Assembly (NCBI GenBank): GCA_963829955.1
Contig: CAWHKS010000007.1
Location: forward strand, 57,312 to 121,311
DNA from: DASTFY01 sp963829955
GTDB taxonomy: Bacteria > Actinomycetota > Acidimicrobiia > Acidimicrobiales > Ilumatobacteraceae
Length of the DNA stretch: 64,000 bases
Reading direction: 5' to 3'
Part shown: one piece after another, positions 30,427 through 39,099 of the stretch
Numbering within the stretch: the first letter of the stretch is position 1
Layout of the letters: each line of letters opens with the position of its first letter
Program-made: the position numbers and the translations under genes
Notes under the pieces: generated by a model
Database searches by the model: none
What the model saw: only the letters and a program-made list of their open reading frames with translations
What the model was told of the DNA's origin: nothing

Positions 30427-31525
30427 GTGGCGACGATCCGGCAGCGGCGGCCTGGCGTGTGGGAAGTGCGCGTCTTCGTCGGTTACGACGCGCGGGGCGG
30501 ACCCGCCCAGGCCAGCCGGACGGTCCACGGCACGAAGCGCCAGGCGCAGCGGGTAGCGGCGGAGCTCACGGTGAGACCGCCGGCGGTGAGTGAGGGCCGG
30601 ACGGTGGCTGATGCGCTCGACGCCTGGCTGGAGCGGGGTCACCCACCTGGGCAGTATCGTCGGTGCGAGATCAGACCAGCCGGGCGTCCCTGGTCAAGGC
30701 TGATCGCATCGCTCGCGCTCACCTCGGGCGGCTCACGGTGGCCGACGTCGACCGCTGGCACGCCCGGCTCCGCGCCCAGGGCGTCGGCGAGTCGTCGCTG
30801 CGCAACCAGCACCTGGTGCTGCGGGCTGCCCTGTCATACGCGGCGCGTGGGGATGGGTCTCGACGAATGTGGCCGCGCTCGCGACCCTCGGCCGCCGGAC
30901 GCTCGCGCCCCGCTCTGCGATGTCAGCGGTGGAAGTGCGGGCCGTGATCGAGGCGGCCGGCCGCCTGGACCCGGCCGCCGGCGTCGCGGTCCGGCTCGCG
31001 GCCATCACCGGCGCTCGCCGGGCCGAGCTCTGGGCACTCGTCTGTGCCGACCTCGACGGCGACCGCCTCACGATCGACTCGAGCATCGCCATTGAACGGT
31101 CCGGCTCGGTTGCTCACAGACAGGTGCCCGCGCTGATCGACGCTGCGACCAAGACCGGCAACCGGCGCGTGGTGCGCCTCGACCCGCAGACCGTCGCCGC
31201 CATCGAGGGCCTGTGGTCGCTGTCCGAATGGTGGGGCCCGTGGCTGCTGACGCCCTTCGAGCGGCCGCTGAACCCGGAGCGGCTGACGAGTTGGTGGCGT
31301 CTGGCCCGTCGGGACGCTGGCCTTGACCCCCGCTGGCGGCTCCACGACCTGCGCCACTGGTCCGCCACCGAGGCCATCGGCCGGGGCCATGACATTCGGA
31401 CGGTCGCCGGCCGACTGGGACACGCCAACCCGGCAATGACCCTGCGGACCTATGCGCACGCTCTGGACGGCGCCGACGCCGGCGTCGCAGCCACGTTGGC
31501 GGCATCACTCGACGGTGAGACGTGA
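30427..31525 (+). CDS. Tyrosine recombinase/integrase, two frameshifts
   Basis: Catalyses integration and excision of the element. In order: arm-binding AP2-like N-terminus (MATIRQRRPGVWEVRVFVGYD), SAM-like core-binding domain (SPTWAVSSVRDQTSRASL, HLGRLTVADVDRWHARLR), catalytic domain with Arg in ITGARRAELWAL, HDLRHWSATEA, and GHANPAMTLRTYAHAL with the Tyr nucleophile. Frame changes at a GGGG run (30635-30638) and near 30850; adding one base at each gives 366 residues. GTG start, no ribosome site. The stop overlaps the next GTG (GTGA). Confidence 0.87.
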
Positions 31526-31898
31526 AGCAGCGGTACGTCAGGGCGGGTGATGAGCTCACCGATGAGACTGTCGTGGTCGTCAGGGGCGGTGAGCTCGTCG
31601 CGATCTGCTGGAGGTGGACGCCCGCCGGGCTCACGCGGCGTACGGGACCTACGCCATCTCGGTCTTCGCCGCTGAAGGCGTGACCGTCGATGAGCTGGCG
31701 CAGGAGCAGCCGCTGGTTCGGTTCGAGCGGCTGACGCTCGTGACGGTCGGAGCCATCCGGGCTGCCGGCCTGGTGATCCGTCCGACCGGCCGCAACCGCC
31801 TTCACCACAGCATCGACTTCGACGACCTCGACGACGGCATCGAACGCCTGCTTCACTGCGAGTACCGGACGATGATCAACCCGTACCATGAGGAGTGA
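31522..31898 (+). CDS. Integrase companion ORF 2, frameshifted near 31601
   Basis: About 125 residues when one missing base near 31601 is restored: MKQRYVRAGDELTDETVVVVRGGEL, then DLLEVDARRAHAAYGTYAISVFAAEG and VGAIRAAGLVIRPTGRNRLHHSIDFDDLDDG. GTG start overlaps the integrase stop. No catalytic motif seen and no signal peptide. To my memory similar proteins sit beside actinobacterial integrases, but I cannot name the family. Confidence 0.65.
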
Positions 31899-31917
31899 CC
31901 ACGCCGAGGAGGTGACG

Positions 31918-32166
31918 ATGGAAGCACAACTCGACCTCAGGGCCGACCTGAACGCGCAGGACGACGATGGCTTTGGCTGGAGCCTGCTCTCCGAGGCGCG
32001 TAACCCGGCGCGGGTGACAGTGGGCCGCATGCTGCTGGCGGGCAACTCCCAGGCCATCGCCGTCGTCCGCGTGGTCGCCGTCGACGACGACGGCCAGGTC
32101 CACTTCTCGATCCTCCCTGGCCCCATCAGCAAGAACCGCCACCTCCTCGACCGCGCCCCGGCTTAG
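31918..32166 (+). CDS. Integrase companion ORF 3
   Basis: 82 residues, strong GAGGAGG ribosome site. An acidic start (MEAQLDLRADLNAQDDDGFGWSLLSEA) is followed by a small beta domain (VTVGRMLLAGNSQAIAVVRVVAVDDDGQVHFSILPGP). Function unknown. It closes the integrase-ORF2-ORF3 transcript. A small barrel of this kind could regulate excision, but nothing in the sequence proves that. Confidence 0.7.
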   Translation: MEAQLDLRADLNAQDDDGFGWSLLSEARNPARVTVGRMLLAGNSQAIAVVRVVAVDDDGQVHFSILPGPISKNRHLLDRAPA

Positions 32167-32254
32167 CGCGACCGGACCTCAACGGGCTCGGGTCGAGGTC
32201 GCCCTGGCCAGGGTGATCGGCCTCGGCGTCATGCGTGCGCTCTGCGCAACCTCC

Positions 32255-32674
32255 CTAATCGCACTCGATCACGGGATCGGCCTCGGTCGTCTGGCGGTAG
32301 GAGACGGACCGGTCGGCGAGCGTCGCCGTCAACGCGGTGCCGTCGTCGGACAGCCGCACCTCCATGGTGATGAGCTCCTCGCCTGGACCGAGCGTCTCGG
32401 CCCACTCAGGCGGCATCCAATTCCACTCGCCGGCAGCCTCGTCGCTGATCCAGAAACGGCCATTGATTGGAAGGCTGAGGTACCCGACCCCGCAATGCGT
32501 TCCCACCTCGAAGAGGTACGTCTCCTCGACGGGAAGGCTTCCTTCAATGGCTAGCACGGGTAGCTCAGATCGCTTTGATCCATCCGATGAGCAAGCGGCG
32601 GCCGAGTGCATGACAAGCAGCAGGCCAATCGTGAGCACGCCCAAGCCCCGCCCGGGCCGGTCTCTCATGGGCAC
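32255..32674 (-). CDS. Putative lipoprotein carried by the element
   Basis: 139 residues with a basic start, hydrophobic core (GLGVLTIGLLLVMHSAAAC) and a lipobox-like AAAC, so likely lipid-anchored at the cell surface after cleavage. The mature part has two further cysteines (THCGVG and the C-terminal IECD) and strands LPINGRFWISDEAAGEWNWMPPEW. No family recognised. It is transcribed against the integrase genes and is the only cargo-like gene. Confidence 0.65.
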   Translation of the reverse strand: MPMRDRPGRGLGVLTIGLLLVMHSAAACSSDGSKRSELPVLAIEGSLPVEETYLFEVGTHCGVGYLSLPINGRFWISDEAAGEWNWMPPEWAETLGPGEELITMEVRLSDDGTALTATLADRSVSYRQTTEADPVIECD

Positions 32675-32736
32675 ATCTTGCCCTCTCAGTCCGGTTCCGC
32701 CGGCGCCAGCAGCCCGACGTCACGCGGCGCTGCCGA

Positions 32737-32763
32737 GCTTGGCTACCTGGGTTCCAGCCAAGC
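32737..32763. repeat. 8-bp inverted repeat near the element's right end
   Basis: GCTTGGCT and AGCCAAGC pair around an 11-nt loop, 13 bp before the right arm-type sites. GCTTGGCT also occurs at the end of attR. It may be a terminator stem or a host-factor site. Nothing else recognisable lies between the lipoprotein gene and the arm sites. Confidence 0.35.
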
Positions 32764-32776
32764 GCAACCGGACAGG

Positions 32777-32795
32777 ATCCCTAGTGTCATCCCTA
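32777..32795 (+). promoter_or_regulatory. Right arm-type sites: ATCCCTA-N5-ATCCCTA
   Basis: Two ATCCCTA heptamers at exactly 12-bp spacing, the same orientation as the left pair at 30389-30407, 102 bp inside attR. Matching pairs near both ends fit integrase arm-site geometry. Confidence 0.55.
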
Positions 32796-32896
32796 GTACG
32801 TGCCGACACGGCGCACCGGGTCGACAGCGGGCGGACCGTCCCGCCACCTCAGCGGCACTGTCCGACACGAACGCACACGAGGCGGACGGCCCGTCC

Positions 32897-32960
32897 AGAT
32901 CACGCAGATCTACGAGGGCACCAACCAGATCCAGCGCATGGTGATCGCAAAGCGCCTGCT
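32897..32960 (+). repeat. attR: 64-bp direct repeat with remnant dehydrogenase 3' end
   Basis: Identical to 30270-30333. It continues through GGCTGA, a complete stop for the displaced dehydrogenase tail. This copy is probably the original chromosomal 3' end, now without a gene in front of it. Confidence 0.85.
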
Positions 32961-33099
32961 TGGCTGAGGATTCCTGTCCGTCTGGTGCAGCCTGTATCGG
33001 CCGATTTCGCGACGGTTGCGTGGCGTTCATCCTCGAGCCGCTCGGGCTGCCGATCTCGAGCCGTCCGCCAAGTTGAGCGCACGGTGCGCCCCCAGCGGT

Positions 33100-33156
33100 A
33101 GGGCCGATCGTCCCGCTGCGGGAATACGGCAGCCCAACGAAGGGACGATCGGCCCT
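33100..33156. repeat. 15-bp inverted repeat with nested stem
   Basis: AGGGCCGATCGTCCC (33100-33114) and its exact complement (33142-33156) enclose a 27-nt loop that itself contains GCTGC/GCAGC arms. It lies between attR and the serine hydrolase gene, 70 bp before the latter. It could be a two-way terminator, a structured leader, or the relic of an insertion element. Nothing else recognisable is seen in 32961-33226. Confidence 0.5.
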
Positions 33157-33226
33157 GCCCGCGTCAGCCGGCGAGGCGGATGCTGTTGTTGGCGCCGGGC
33201 ATCGGTGCCGGAGCAGGCAAGAGAAG

Positions 33227-35211
33227 ATGAGAAACGGCATACGAGCGACCGCCGTGCTGTGCATGGCTGTCCTGTTCGGCGGTTGCGGCACCCAGCCGGT
33301 GCAGTCGACCGCGGGACGGATGTCCGCCCGGTCGGATGCGGCCGATGCGGTCATCGATCACTACCGCCGAGAGATCCCTCATCTCATGGAGGAGCAGGGA
33401 ATCCCCGGATTAGCGGTCGCGGTTGTCGATGACCACGGCGTCGTGTGGTCGGAAGGGTTCGGGGTCGCCGATAGCCACACGTCGGCACCGATCACCCCGG
33501 ACACCCTCTTCAGCCTGCAATCGACGTCCAAGACCTTCACGGCGACGGCGGTGTTGCTCGCGGTGCAGGACGGCCTCCTCGACCTCGACGAGCCCATCAC
33601 CACGTACCTGCCGGACTTCACCGTCCAAAGCATCTTCGAGGACCGCGCTGAGTCGAGGATCACACTGCGGCACCTGTTGAGCCACACCGCGGGGTTCACT
33701 ATCGAGGCCCCGATCGGCAACAACTGGGACGGCGACGCGGACTCATTCGACGCCCACATCGCCAGCATCTCCGACACGTGGCTGCGGTTCCCGGTCGGCT
33801 CCGGCTACGCCTACTCCAACCTCGACATCGATCTCGCCGGCGACATCCTGCAGACCGTGACCGGTCAGGCGTTCGCCGATTACGTGCAGGACCGGTTGCT
33901 CGAACCCCTGGGGATGCTTGACGCCTCCTTCGACGCTGAGGTCATCACCGCCGCCGATGACCTGGCGATCGGGAAAGGGCTGCCTGTGCGCAAGTTCTGG
34001 GCGGTGCCTATGGTGCCCAGTGGCGGGCTGTACTCGAGCGTCAACGATCTTGCGCGGTTCCTCGAGTTTCAGCTCGCTGACGGCTCGATCGACGGACATA
34101 CCCTGCTCGACCCGGTGCTGATCGACGAGATGCGCACCGTACAGTTCCCAGAACGAGGTGGTGGGTACGGCTATGGCCTGGGCGTTGGCCGCACCGGGTG
34201 GTACCAAGGTGCCAACGCGGACCTCTTCTCCCACGGGGGTGGGGGATTCGGCTTCAGAAGCGACCTGTTCTGGCTTCCGGAGCTGCAGCTGGGCATCGGC
34301 GTCCTGTTCAACTCCGCCGATCACGATCTGCAAGGCAACCTGGCCCTCGGCATCCTCGACGACCTCGTACACGAGGCGCCCTACCGCGACCGCCTGCGCG
34401 CGCTACCCGACCACGCCCGTGTGAGCGAGGACTGGGACGACTGGCTTCCCCCGCCCTCCCTCGCGGCCGACATCCGCGCGCACGCCATGGCGCCTGACGA
34501 GTCCCACTGGCAGTCGTACCTCGGTGAGTATCAGACGCCGACGCTGGGATCCCTCGAGATCACCGAGCCGGCCAGCCGGCTCTTCGAAGACGGGGGCCGT
34601 CTGTACTTCGACGGCAGCGACAGCGACGACGAGACCTACCTCCTCCACCAGGTCGAACCCGAGCTGTACGTCACCGAGACCGGCGAGGTCCTCGACCTCC
34701 AGACCGAACCGTTCACGTTCCGCAACCTCGAGCTCACCCCGGTCGGCTCCGGACCAGCACCGGTGGCCCGGGTCCTGCTCGCGCTGTGCGGATTGGTGAT
34801 GTTGGCGGCGGTGCTCCCAACGCCGCTTCGTCGTCTCGGCTGGGCACACCCGCCCCGGTCGACCGAGCCGGCCGGCACGAGCCCGGGACGTGCCATGCGC
34901 TCAGCGGTCCTTGCCGCAGCCATCGCCACCAGCGTGGCGGGTCTCGCCTCGATCGTCCTCGTGGCCTACTCCCACGCATCATCTACGTGGGCTACCTGGG
35001 GTGGACGGACCTCCCCGCGTGGCTAGCGGTCTGGGTACGCGCTCCGGCCGCACTGTTCGTCTCGACCCTCGCGCTCGCCGCGCTGGCCGCTGCGGACTGG
35101 CGCCGAGCCTGGCGGACCGATCGGCGGCGTTGGACTCGCAGTGCGCTCATCGCAGCAGGGCTCGTTGTGACCGGAATATTGGCGTCGTGGCAGCTGATCG
35201 GGCTTGCCTAG
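33227..35211 (+). CDS. Beta-lactamase-fold serine hydrolase lipoprotein with C-terminal membrane domain, frameshifted near 34970
   Basis: Penicillin-binding-protein/class C fold. Lipoprotein signal (AVLCMAVLFGGC). Catalytic motifs: SxxK in LQSTSKTFTATAV, YSN in SGYAYSNLDID, and HGGG in LFSHGGGGFGFRS. After ~400 residues comes a second beta domain (LGEYQTPTLGSLEITEPAS), then membrane spans (VLLALCGLVMLAAVLP, AAIATSVAGLASIVLVAY). The final spans (VRAPAALFVSTLALAALAAADW, ALIAAGLVVTGILASW) are read in another frame after about 34970; one base is missing. Likely a peptidase or esterase acting on the envelope. Confidence 0.86.
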
Positions 35212-35459
35212 CAAGCGCAAGCAGACTTGTCCCGACACACCAGCGTGAGAGCCACCTCGTGGCGTTCACCTACCGTGCAGGCACAGGGCCAAGGCCGAAG
35301 CGACCACGATCCGGATCTCCGGGCTCCTCGCTCTTGGCTGGCGTTTCGTGGGAACGCGGTGTCTGGGCGTCGTGCAGGATCGACCGACATGAAGGCCCTT
35401 CGGCCCTTCCACTCGTGGTTGGCAAGGGAGAACTCTGGAGCTGACGCCGGAGGTGTGTG

Positions 35460-36182
35460 ATGGCCCTGACCGACCGGCCTCTTGTCGAGGCCAGTTCCGC
35501 CCCGAAGTCGCGCGCTCGGTTGCTCGCAATGCTTGGCGCACTCGCAGTGGTCGTCATCGTCATGATCGCGACCGATGATCGCCATGAGTCGCCGTCAGAC
35601 TCATCGACTCACGGCTCGGGAGTCTCGGTCACCGATCGCCGGGAAATGGCGCCGTTCACCACGATCGAGCTCGCTGGTACGAACGCGTTGGTGGTCCATG
35701 TCGGAGCACCGCAGTCGGTTGAGGTGACGGGTGACGACAATCTCGTCGGCCGATTCACGACCGCCGTCGAGGACCGCCGTCTTGTCATCAGCGACACCGG
35801 CAGTTTCACGACGAAGACGCCGACCCACGTGGCCGTGTCCACACCGTCGCTCGACGGGGTGGAACTGAGTGGCGATGGCGCCGTGACCGTCGACGGCGTG
35901 TCCAGCACCGACTTCACTGCCGAATTGACCGGCGACGGCACGCTCGTGGTTTCCGGGACCGCTCAACGCGTGATCGCCGTGCTCGCCGGCGACGGGTTGC
36001 TCGATCTTCACGATCTCCTGGCCACAAGCAGCACGGCGCAACTCCAGGGGACTGGAACCATCCGAGTCAACGCCACGGGCACGCTCGACGCGACGCTGAC
36101 CGGCACTGGGACGATCCAGTATCGGGGCGACCCGGCGGTCACGACGCACGAAGCAGGCACCGGGGCCGTGGTCCCGGAGTAG
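35460..36182 (+). CDS. Membrane-anchored GIN-domain (DUF2807) protein
   Basis: 240 residues: one N-terminal membrane span (LLAMLGALAVVVIVMIA), a short polar linker, then a repetitive beta-solenoid of the GIN/DUF2807 type (FTTIELAGTNALVVHVGAPQSVEVTGDDNLV, VELSGDGAVTVDGVSST, ELTGDGTLVVSGTAQ, QGTGTIRVNATG). Such domains are extracellular and have no known activity. A GTG three bases upstream is an alternative start; GGAGG is close by. The 248 bp before it shows nothing recognisable. Confidence 0.8.
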   Translation: MALTDRPLVEASSAPKSRARLLAMLGALAVVVIVMIATDDRHESPSDSSTHGSGVSVTDRREMAPFTTIELAGTNALVVHVGAPQSVEVTGDDNLVGRFTTAVEDRRLVISDTGSFTTKTPTHVAVSTPSLDGVELSGDGAVTVDGVSSTDFTAELTGDGTLVVSGTAQRVIAVLAGDGLLDLHDLLATSSTAQLQGTGTIRVNATGTLDATLTGTGTIQYRGDPAVTTHEAGTGAVVPE

Positions 36183-36473
36183 AGCCGCTGACCGCTCCCA
36201 CTGGTGGGGGTGGGTGTGTCTGCATCGGCCTCATCGGCGGAGCGATAGCCAGCCCACTGCGGGCTTCGAGGCACACCGATTCGGCAGCGTTCCGCTCGAT
36301 GACCTGGCCGGAGGCGGGTGTCCCAGAACGCGCAGCCGAACTCCTCGCCGGATCGCAGCTCCCGCGCGCCGTGGCCCCGCGACCCTGCGCCGCTGTCCAC
36401 GACGGGCGACCATCGTCGGCGTGGCGGATTCGGGCCACTGTTACCGTGCCGCGATGCACCGGCTGGGTGAACG

Positions 36474-37448
36474 ATGAAGGCTGCAGTCTCTGAACGGTAC
36501 GGGCCGCCGGACGTCGTGCGAATTCGGGAAGTGCCAAAGCCTGTGCCGGCGGACGGCGAGGTGCTGGTCAAAGCCTTTGCGACGACGGTCAATTCCGGCG
36601 ACACCCGGGTGAGGGCCCTGCGGGTCCCACGCGGACTGCGCCTGGCGATGCGGCTGAAACTCGGCTTCACCGGGCCAAAGCAGCCCATCCTCGGTTTCGA
36701 GATGGCCGGGCAGGTTGAGGCGGTCGGGAGAGCGGTCACTCGCTTCCAGCCGGGCGACAGGGTGGTCGCCTCGCGCGGGTTCGACTTCGGCTGCCACGCC
36801 GAATACGTCTCCGTGGCCGAACAGGGAGATATCGCCACGATTCCTGAGCACCTCAGCTATCAAGATGCCGTGGCTCTCTGTTTCGGCGGCACGACGGCGC
36901 TCATCTTCTTCCGACTGGGCAAGCTCGCCTCTGGTGAGACGCTGCTGATCAACGGCGCCTCCGGTGCGGTGGGCACCATGGCCGTGCAACTCGCCAAGCA
37001 CCTCGGCGCCGAGGTGACCGCCGTGTGCAGCGCCGCCAACGCGGAACTCGTCAGCGGCCTCGGAGCCGACCACGTCATCGACTACCAAGCGGAAGACTTC
37101 ACCCGCAACGGGCAGCGCTATGACGTGATCATGGACACTCACGGCAACGCGCCCTACGCACGGGTCAAGGGCTCGTTGAAACCAGCCGGCCGTTTCCTGA
37201 TGGTCGTCGGCGATCTCTGGCAGATGCTCGCCGCCACGTGGCAGAAGGCCACGATCAGCGCCAGCCGGAACGACTCCTCGAAATCCGCCGACAACTACCG
37301 AACCCTCATGTCGCTGGCCGAGCAGGGAGTGCTGAAGCCGGTCATCGATTCCGTCCTGCCATTCGCGCAGGTCGTCGAAGCGCACCGTCGGGTCGACGGC
37401 GGTCACAAGGTCGGGAGCGTTGTACTCACGTTTGAACAGGATGACTGA
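36474..37448 (+). CDS. NAD(P)-dependent zinc-less alcohol dehydrogenase / quinone oxidoreductase
   Basis: MDR-superfamily reductase of 324 residues: GroES-like N-terminus (VPADGEVLVKAFATTVNSGDTRVR, GFEMAGQVEAVGRAVTRFQPGDRVV) and Rossmann domain (LINGASGAVGTMAVQLAKHLGAEVTAVCS). The zinc cysteines of true alcohol dehydrogenases are absent, so a quinone or enoyl reductase role is likely. The 291 bp before it holds nothing I can recognise. Confidence 0.88.
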   Translation: MKAAVSERYGPPDVVRIREVPKPVPADGEVLVKAFATTVNSGDTRVRALRVPRGLRLAMRLKLGFTGPKQPILGFEMAGQVEAVGRAVTRFQPGDRVVASRGFDFGCHAEYVSVAEQGDIATIPEHLSYQDAVALCFGGTTALIFFRLGKLASGETLLINGASGAVGTMAVQLAKHLGAEVTAVCSAANAELVSGLGADHVIDYQAEDFTRNGQRYDVIMDTHGNAPYARVKGSLKPAGRFLMVVGDLWQMLAATWQKATISASRNDSSKSADNYRTLMSLAEQGVLKPVIDSVLPFAQVVEAHRRVDGGHKVGSVVLTFEQDD

Positions 37449-37609
37449 CCAAACGCCGACGCGCTGCCCCATATCGCGGTGGATCGCGAACGATGCTCGG
37501 GGCCACGAGCCCGTGTCGGGTCCCGCCGTTGGCCGCGGTCCCATTCGCTGTGACTCGAGCGACCCTCGAAGCGGCTGGTCTCTCGCCATCCGGGTCAACG
37601 GCCAACTGC

Positions 37610-37657
37610 TTGCGGCAGTTTCGCTGCGTCCGCTATACTTTGCTATATGGCAAAGTA
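37610..37657 (+). promoter_or_regulatory. Leaderless promoter and overlapping operator of the arsR operon
   Basis: TTGCGG (37610-37615), an 18-bp spacer and TATACT (37634-37639) form a good promoter whose start would fall at the ATG (37647). Perfect 8-bp arms TACTTTGC (37636-37643) and GCAAAGTA (37650-37657) flank the start codon and overlap the -10. An ArsR dimer bound here would block its own promoter. Confidence 0.6.
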
Positions 37658-37982
37658 TTCGTCTCGACTCGACGGTGTGTTCGGTGCGCTGTCGGACCCG
37701 ACCCGCCGTCTCGTGATCGGCGAGCTCGGGCGGGGCCCGGCGAGCGTCGGCAACCTGGCGCGGTCGTCGTCGATGACCCTCCCGTCGTTCATGAAGCACC
37801 TGCGGATCCTCGAGAACACCGGCCTGATCCGTACCGCGAAGGCTGGACGGGTGCGCACCTGCACGCTCGACCGCGAGCGCCTCGCCGTCGTCGACGGCTG
37901 GCTCGCCGAGCAGCGAGCGATCTGGGGAGGCCGCACCGACCGTCTCGAGCAGTTCGTCACCAACCCTCAGGAGCCGTCGTGA
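37647..37982 (+). CDS. ArsR-family transcriptional regulator
   Basis: 111-residue winged helix: VFGALSDPTRRLVIGELGRG, recognition helix region NLARSSSMTLPSFMKHLRILENTGLI, wing TAKAGRVRTCTL. No metal-binding cysteines, typical of the ArsR subgroup paired with SRPBCC/AHSA1 proteins. Probably leaderless and autoregulated. Overlaps the next gene by 4 bp (GTGA). Confidence 0.9.
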   Translation: MAKYSSRLDGVFGALSDPTRRLVIGELGRGPASVGNLARSSSMTLPSFMKHLRILENTGLIRTAKAGRVRTCTLDRERLAVVDGWLAEQRAIWGGRTDRLEQFVTNPQEPS

Positions 37983-38458
37983 ACCCCGACCTCGATCTCA
38001 GCCTCGACCGGATCATCCGCGCCCCCCGCTCGGTCGTGTGGGATGCCTGGACCGATCCCGTCAGCCTGGCCGCCTGGTGGCTGCCCGCACCCATGCGGTG
38101 TCGCGTCGAACGGCTCGACACCGTCCCGGGCGGCGCGTTCGTGACCTCGATGAGCGAGGACGGAGTCGAGTTCCTGCCCCACCTCGACGCCTGCTTTCTC
38201 GTGGTCGAGGAGCGCGAGCGCATCGTGTTCACCAACGCGATCGACAGTCGATGGCGGCCGGCAGCACCCGAGCCGGTGTCGATGACGGCGGAGATCATGC
38301 TCAGCGACCATGCCGACGGCACCAACTACCAGGTGGTCGTGCGCCACGGCGATCCTGCGGCACGCGCCCGTCACGAGGAACTCGGATTCCTCGATGGGTG
38401 GGGGACGGTCACGGAGCAGCTCGCCGGGCTGGTCGAGCGACCCGAGGTCCCCCGATGA
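37979..38458 (+). CDS. SRPBCC (AHSA1-like) domain protein
   Basis: 159 residues with the START-like fold pattern LDRIIRAPRSVVWDAWTDPVSLAAWWLPAP and the closing helix DGWGTVTEQLAGLVE. Such proteins bind hydrophobic ligands in a cavity; the role is unknown. It is translationally coupled to arsR upstream and the DHFR-like gene downstream by 4-bp overlaps, a frequent arsR-AHSA1 layout. Confidence 0.87.
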   Translation: MNPDLDLSLDRIIRAPRSVVWDAWTDPVSLAAWWLPAPMRCRVERLDTVPGGAFVTSMSEDGVEFLPHLDACFLVVEERERIVFTNAIDSRWRPAAPEPVSMTAEIMLSDHADGTNYQVVVRHGDPAARARHEELGFLDGWGTVTEQLAGLVERPEVPR

Positions 38459-39099
38459 GGCTCACGCTCACGCAGTTCGTCACCCTCGACGGCGTCTATC
38501 AGGGGCCGGGTTCGCCCGACGAGGATCCCAGCGACGGCTTCACTCGCGGCGGCTGGATGGTGCCCCACATGGATCAGACGTTCATCGACCAGGCCGCGGC
38601 CTGGCTCGGCCGAGCCGACGCCCTGCTGTTCGGCCGGCGCACCTACGAGGCGTTCGCCCAGGCCTGGCCCGCGATCACCGACCCCGACGACCCGTTCACC
38701 GAGCGGATGAACGGGCTCCCGAAGTACGTCGCCTCGAAGACCCTCACCGATGCAACCTGGTCGCCGAGCACGATCCTGCGCGGCGACATCGCTGCGGAGG
38801 TCGCGGAACTGAAGGGCCGGCCGGGACGCGAGCTCCAACTGCACGGCTCGGCCCGACTCGCCCAATCTCTGCTGGCCGCCGGCTTGATCGACGAGCTCCG
38901 CCTCGTCGTCACCCCCACCGTCCTCGGGCAAGGACGACGGCTCTTCCCAGCGGAAGGCCCAGCTTCCGGCATGCGCGTCACCCATACCGGCACGACGCCT
39001 GGCGGACTCACGATCCTCATCCTCGAGACGACGAGCACCGCCGAGTTCGCGACCTACGCCGGGGTCCGCTCCGTGAGCCCATCGGCCACCACGAACTGA
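38455..39099 (+). CDS. Dihydrofolate reductase-family (RibD C-terminal) protein
   Basis: 214 residues of DHFR/RibD fold: LTLTQFVTLDGVYQGPG, DALLFGRRTYEAFAQAWP, LQLHGSARLAQSLLAAGLIDELRLVVTPTVLGQG. It is probably an NADPH-dependent reductase rather than the housekeeping DHFR. ATG overlaps the SRPBCC stop (ATGA). The 3' end overlaps the convergent HTTM gene by 46 bp. Confidence 0.88.
   Translation: MRLTLTQFVTLDGVYQGPGSPDEDPSDGFTRGGWMVPHMDQTFIDQAAAWLGRADALLFGRRTYEAFAQAWPAITDPDDPFTERMNGLPKYVASKTLTDATWSPSTILRGDIAAEVAELKGRPGRELQLHGSARLAQSLLAAGLIDELRLVVTPTVLGQGRRLFPAEGPASGMRVTHTGTTPGGLTILILETTSTAEFATYAGVRSVSPSATTN

Larger units (their letters stand above)
30270..32960 (+). mobile_element. Integrative element in the 3' end of an acyl-CoA dehydrogenase gene
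   Basis: Two exact 64-bp repeats 2,627 bp apart bound a unit with a tyrosine integrase, two companion ORFs and a lipoprotein gene. Each repeat encodes the same C-terminal peptide of the dehydrogenase with its own stop codon (TAG at left, TGA at right), so insertion leaves the gene whole, as tRNA-targeting elements do. Paired ATCCCTA heptamers lie inside both ends. Below-average similarity (~75%) continues about 30 bp beyond each repeat, suggesting the element captured its att site from a related gene. Confidence 0.85.

Noticed and set aside
35212..35459. Small gene between the serine hydrolase and GIN-domain genes
   Set aside because: Short frames on both strands lack start signals and have no recognisable features.
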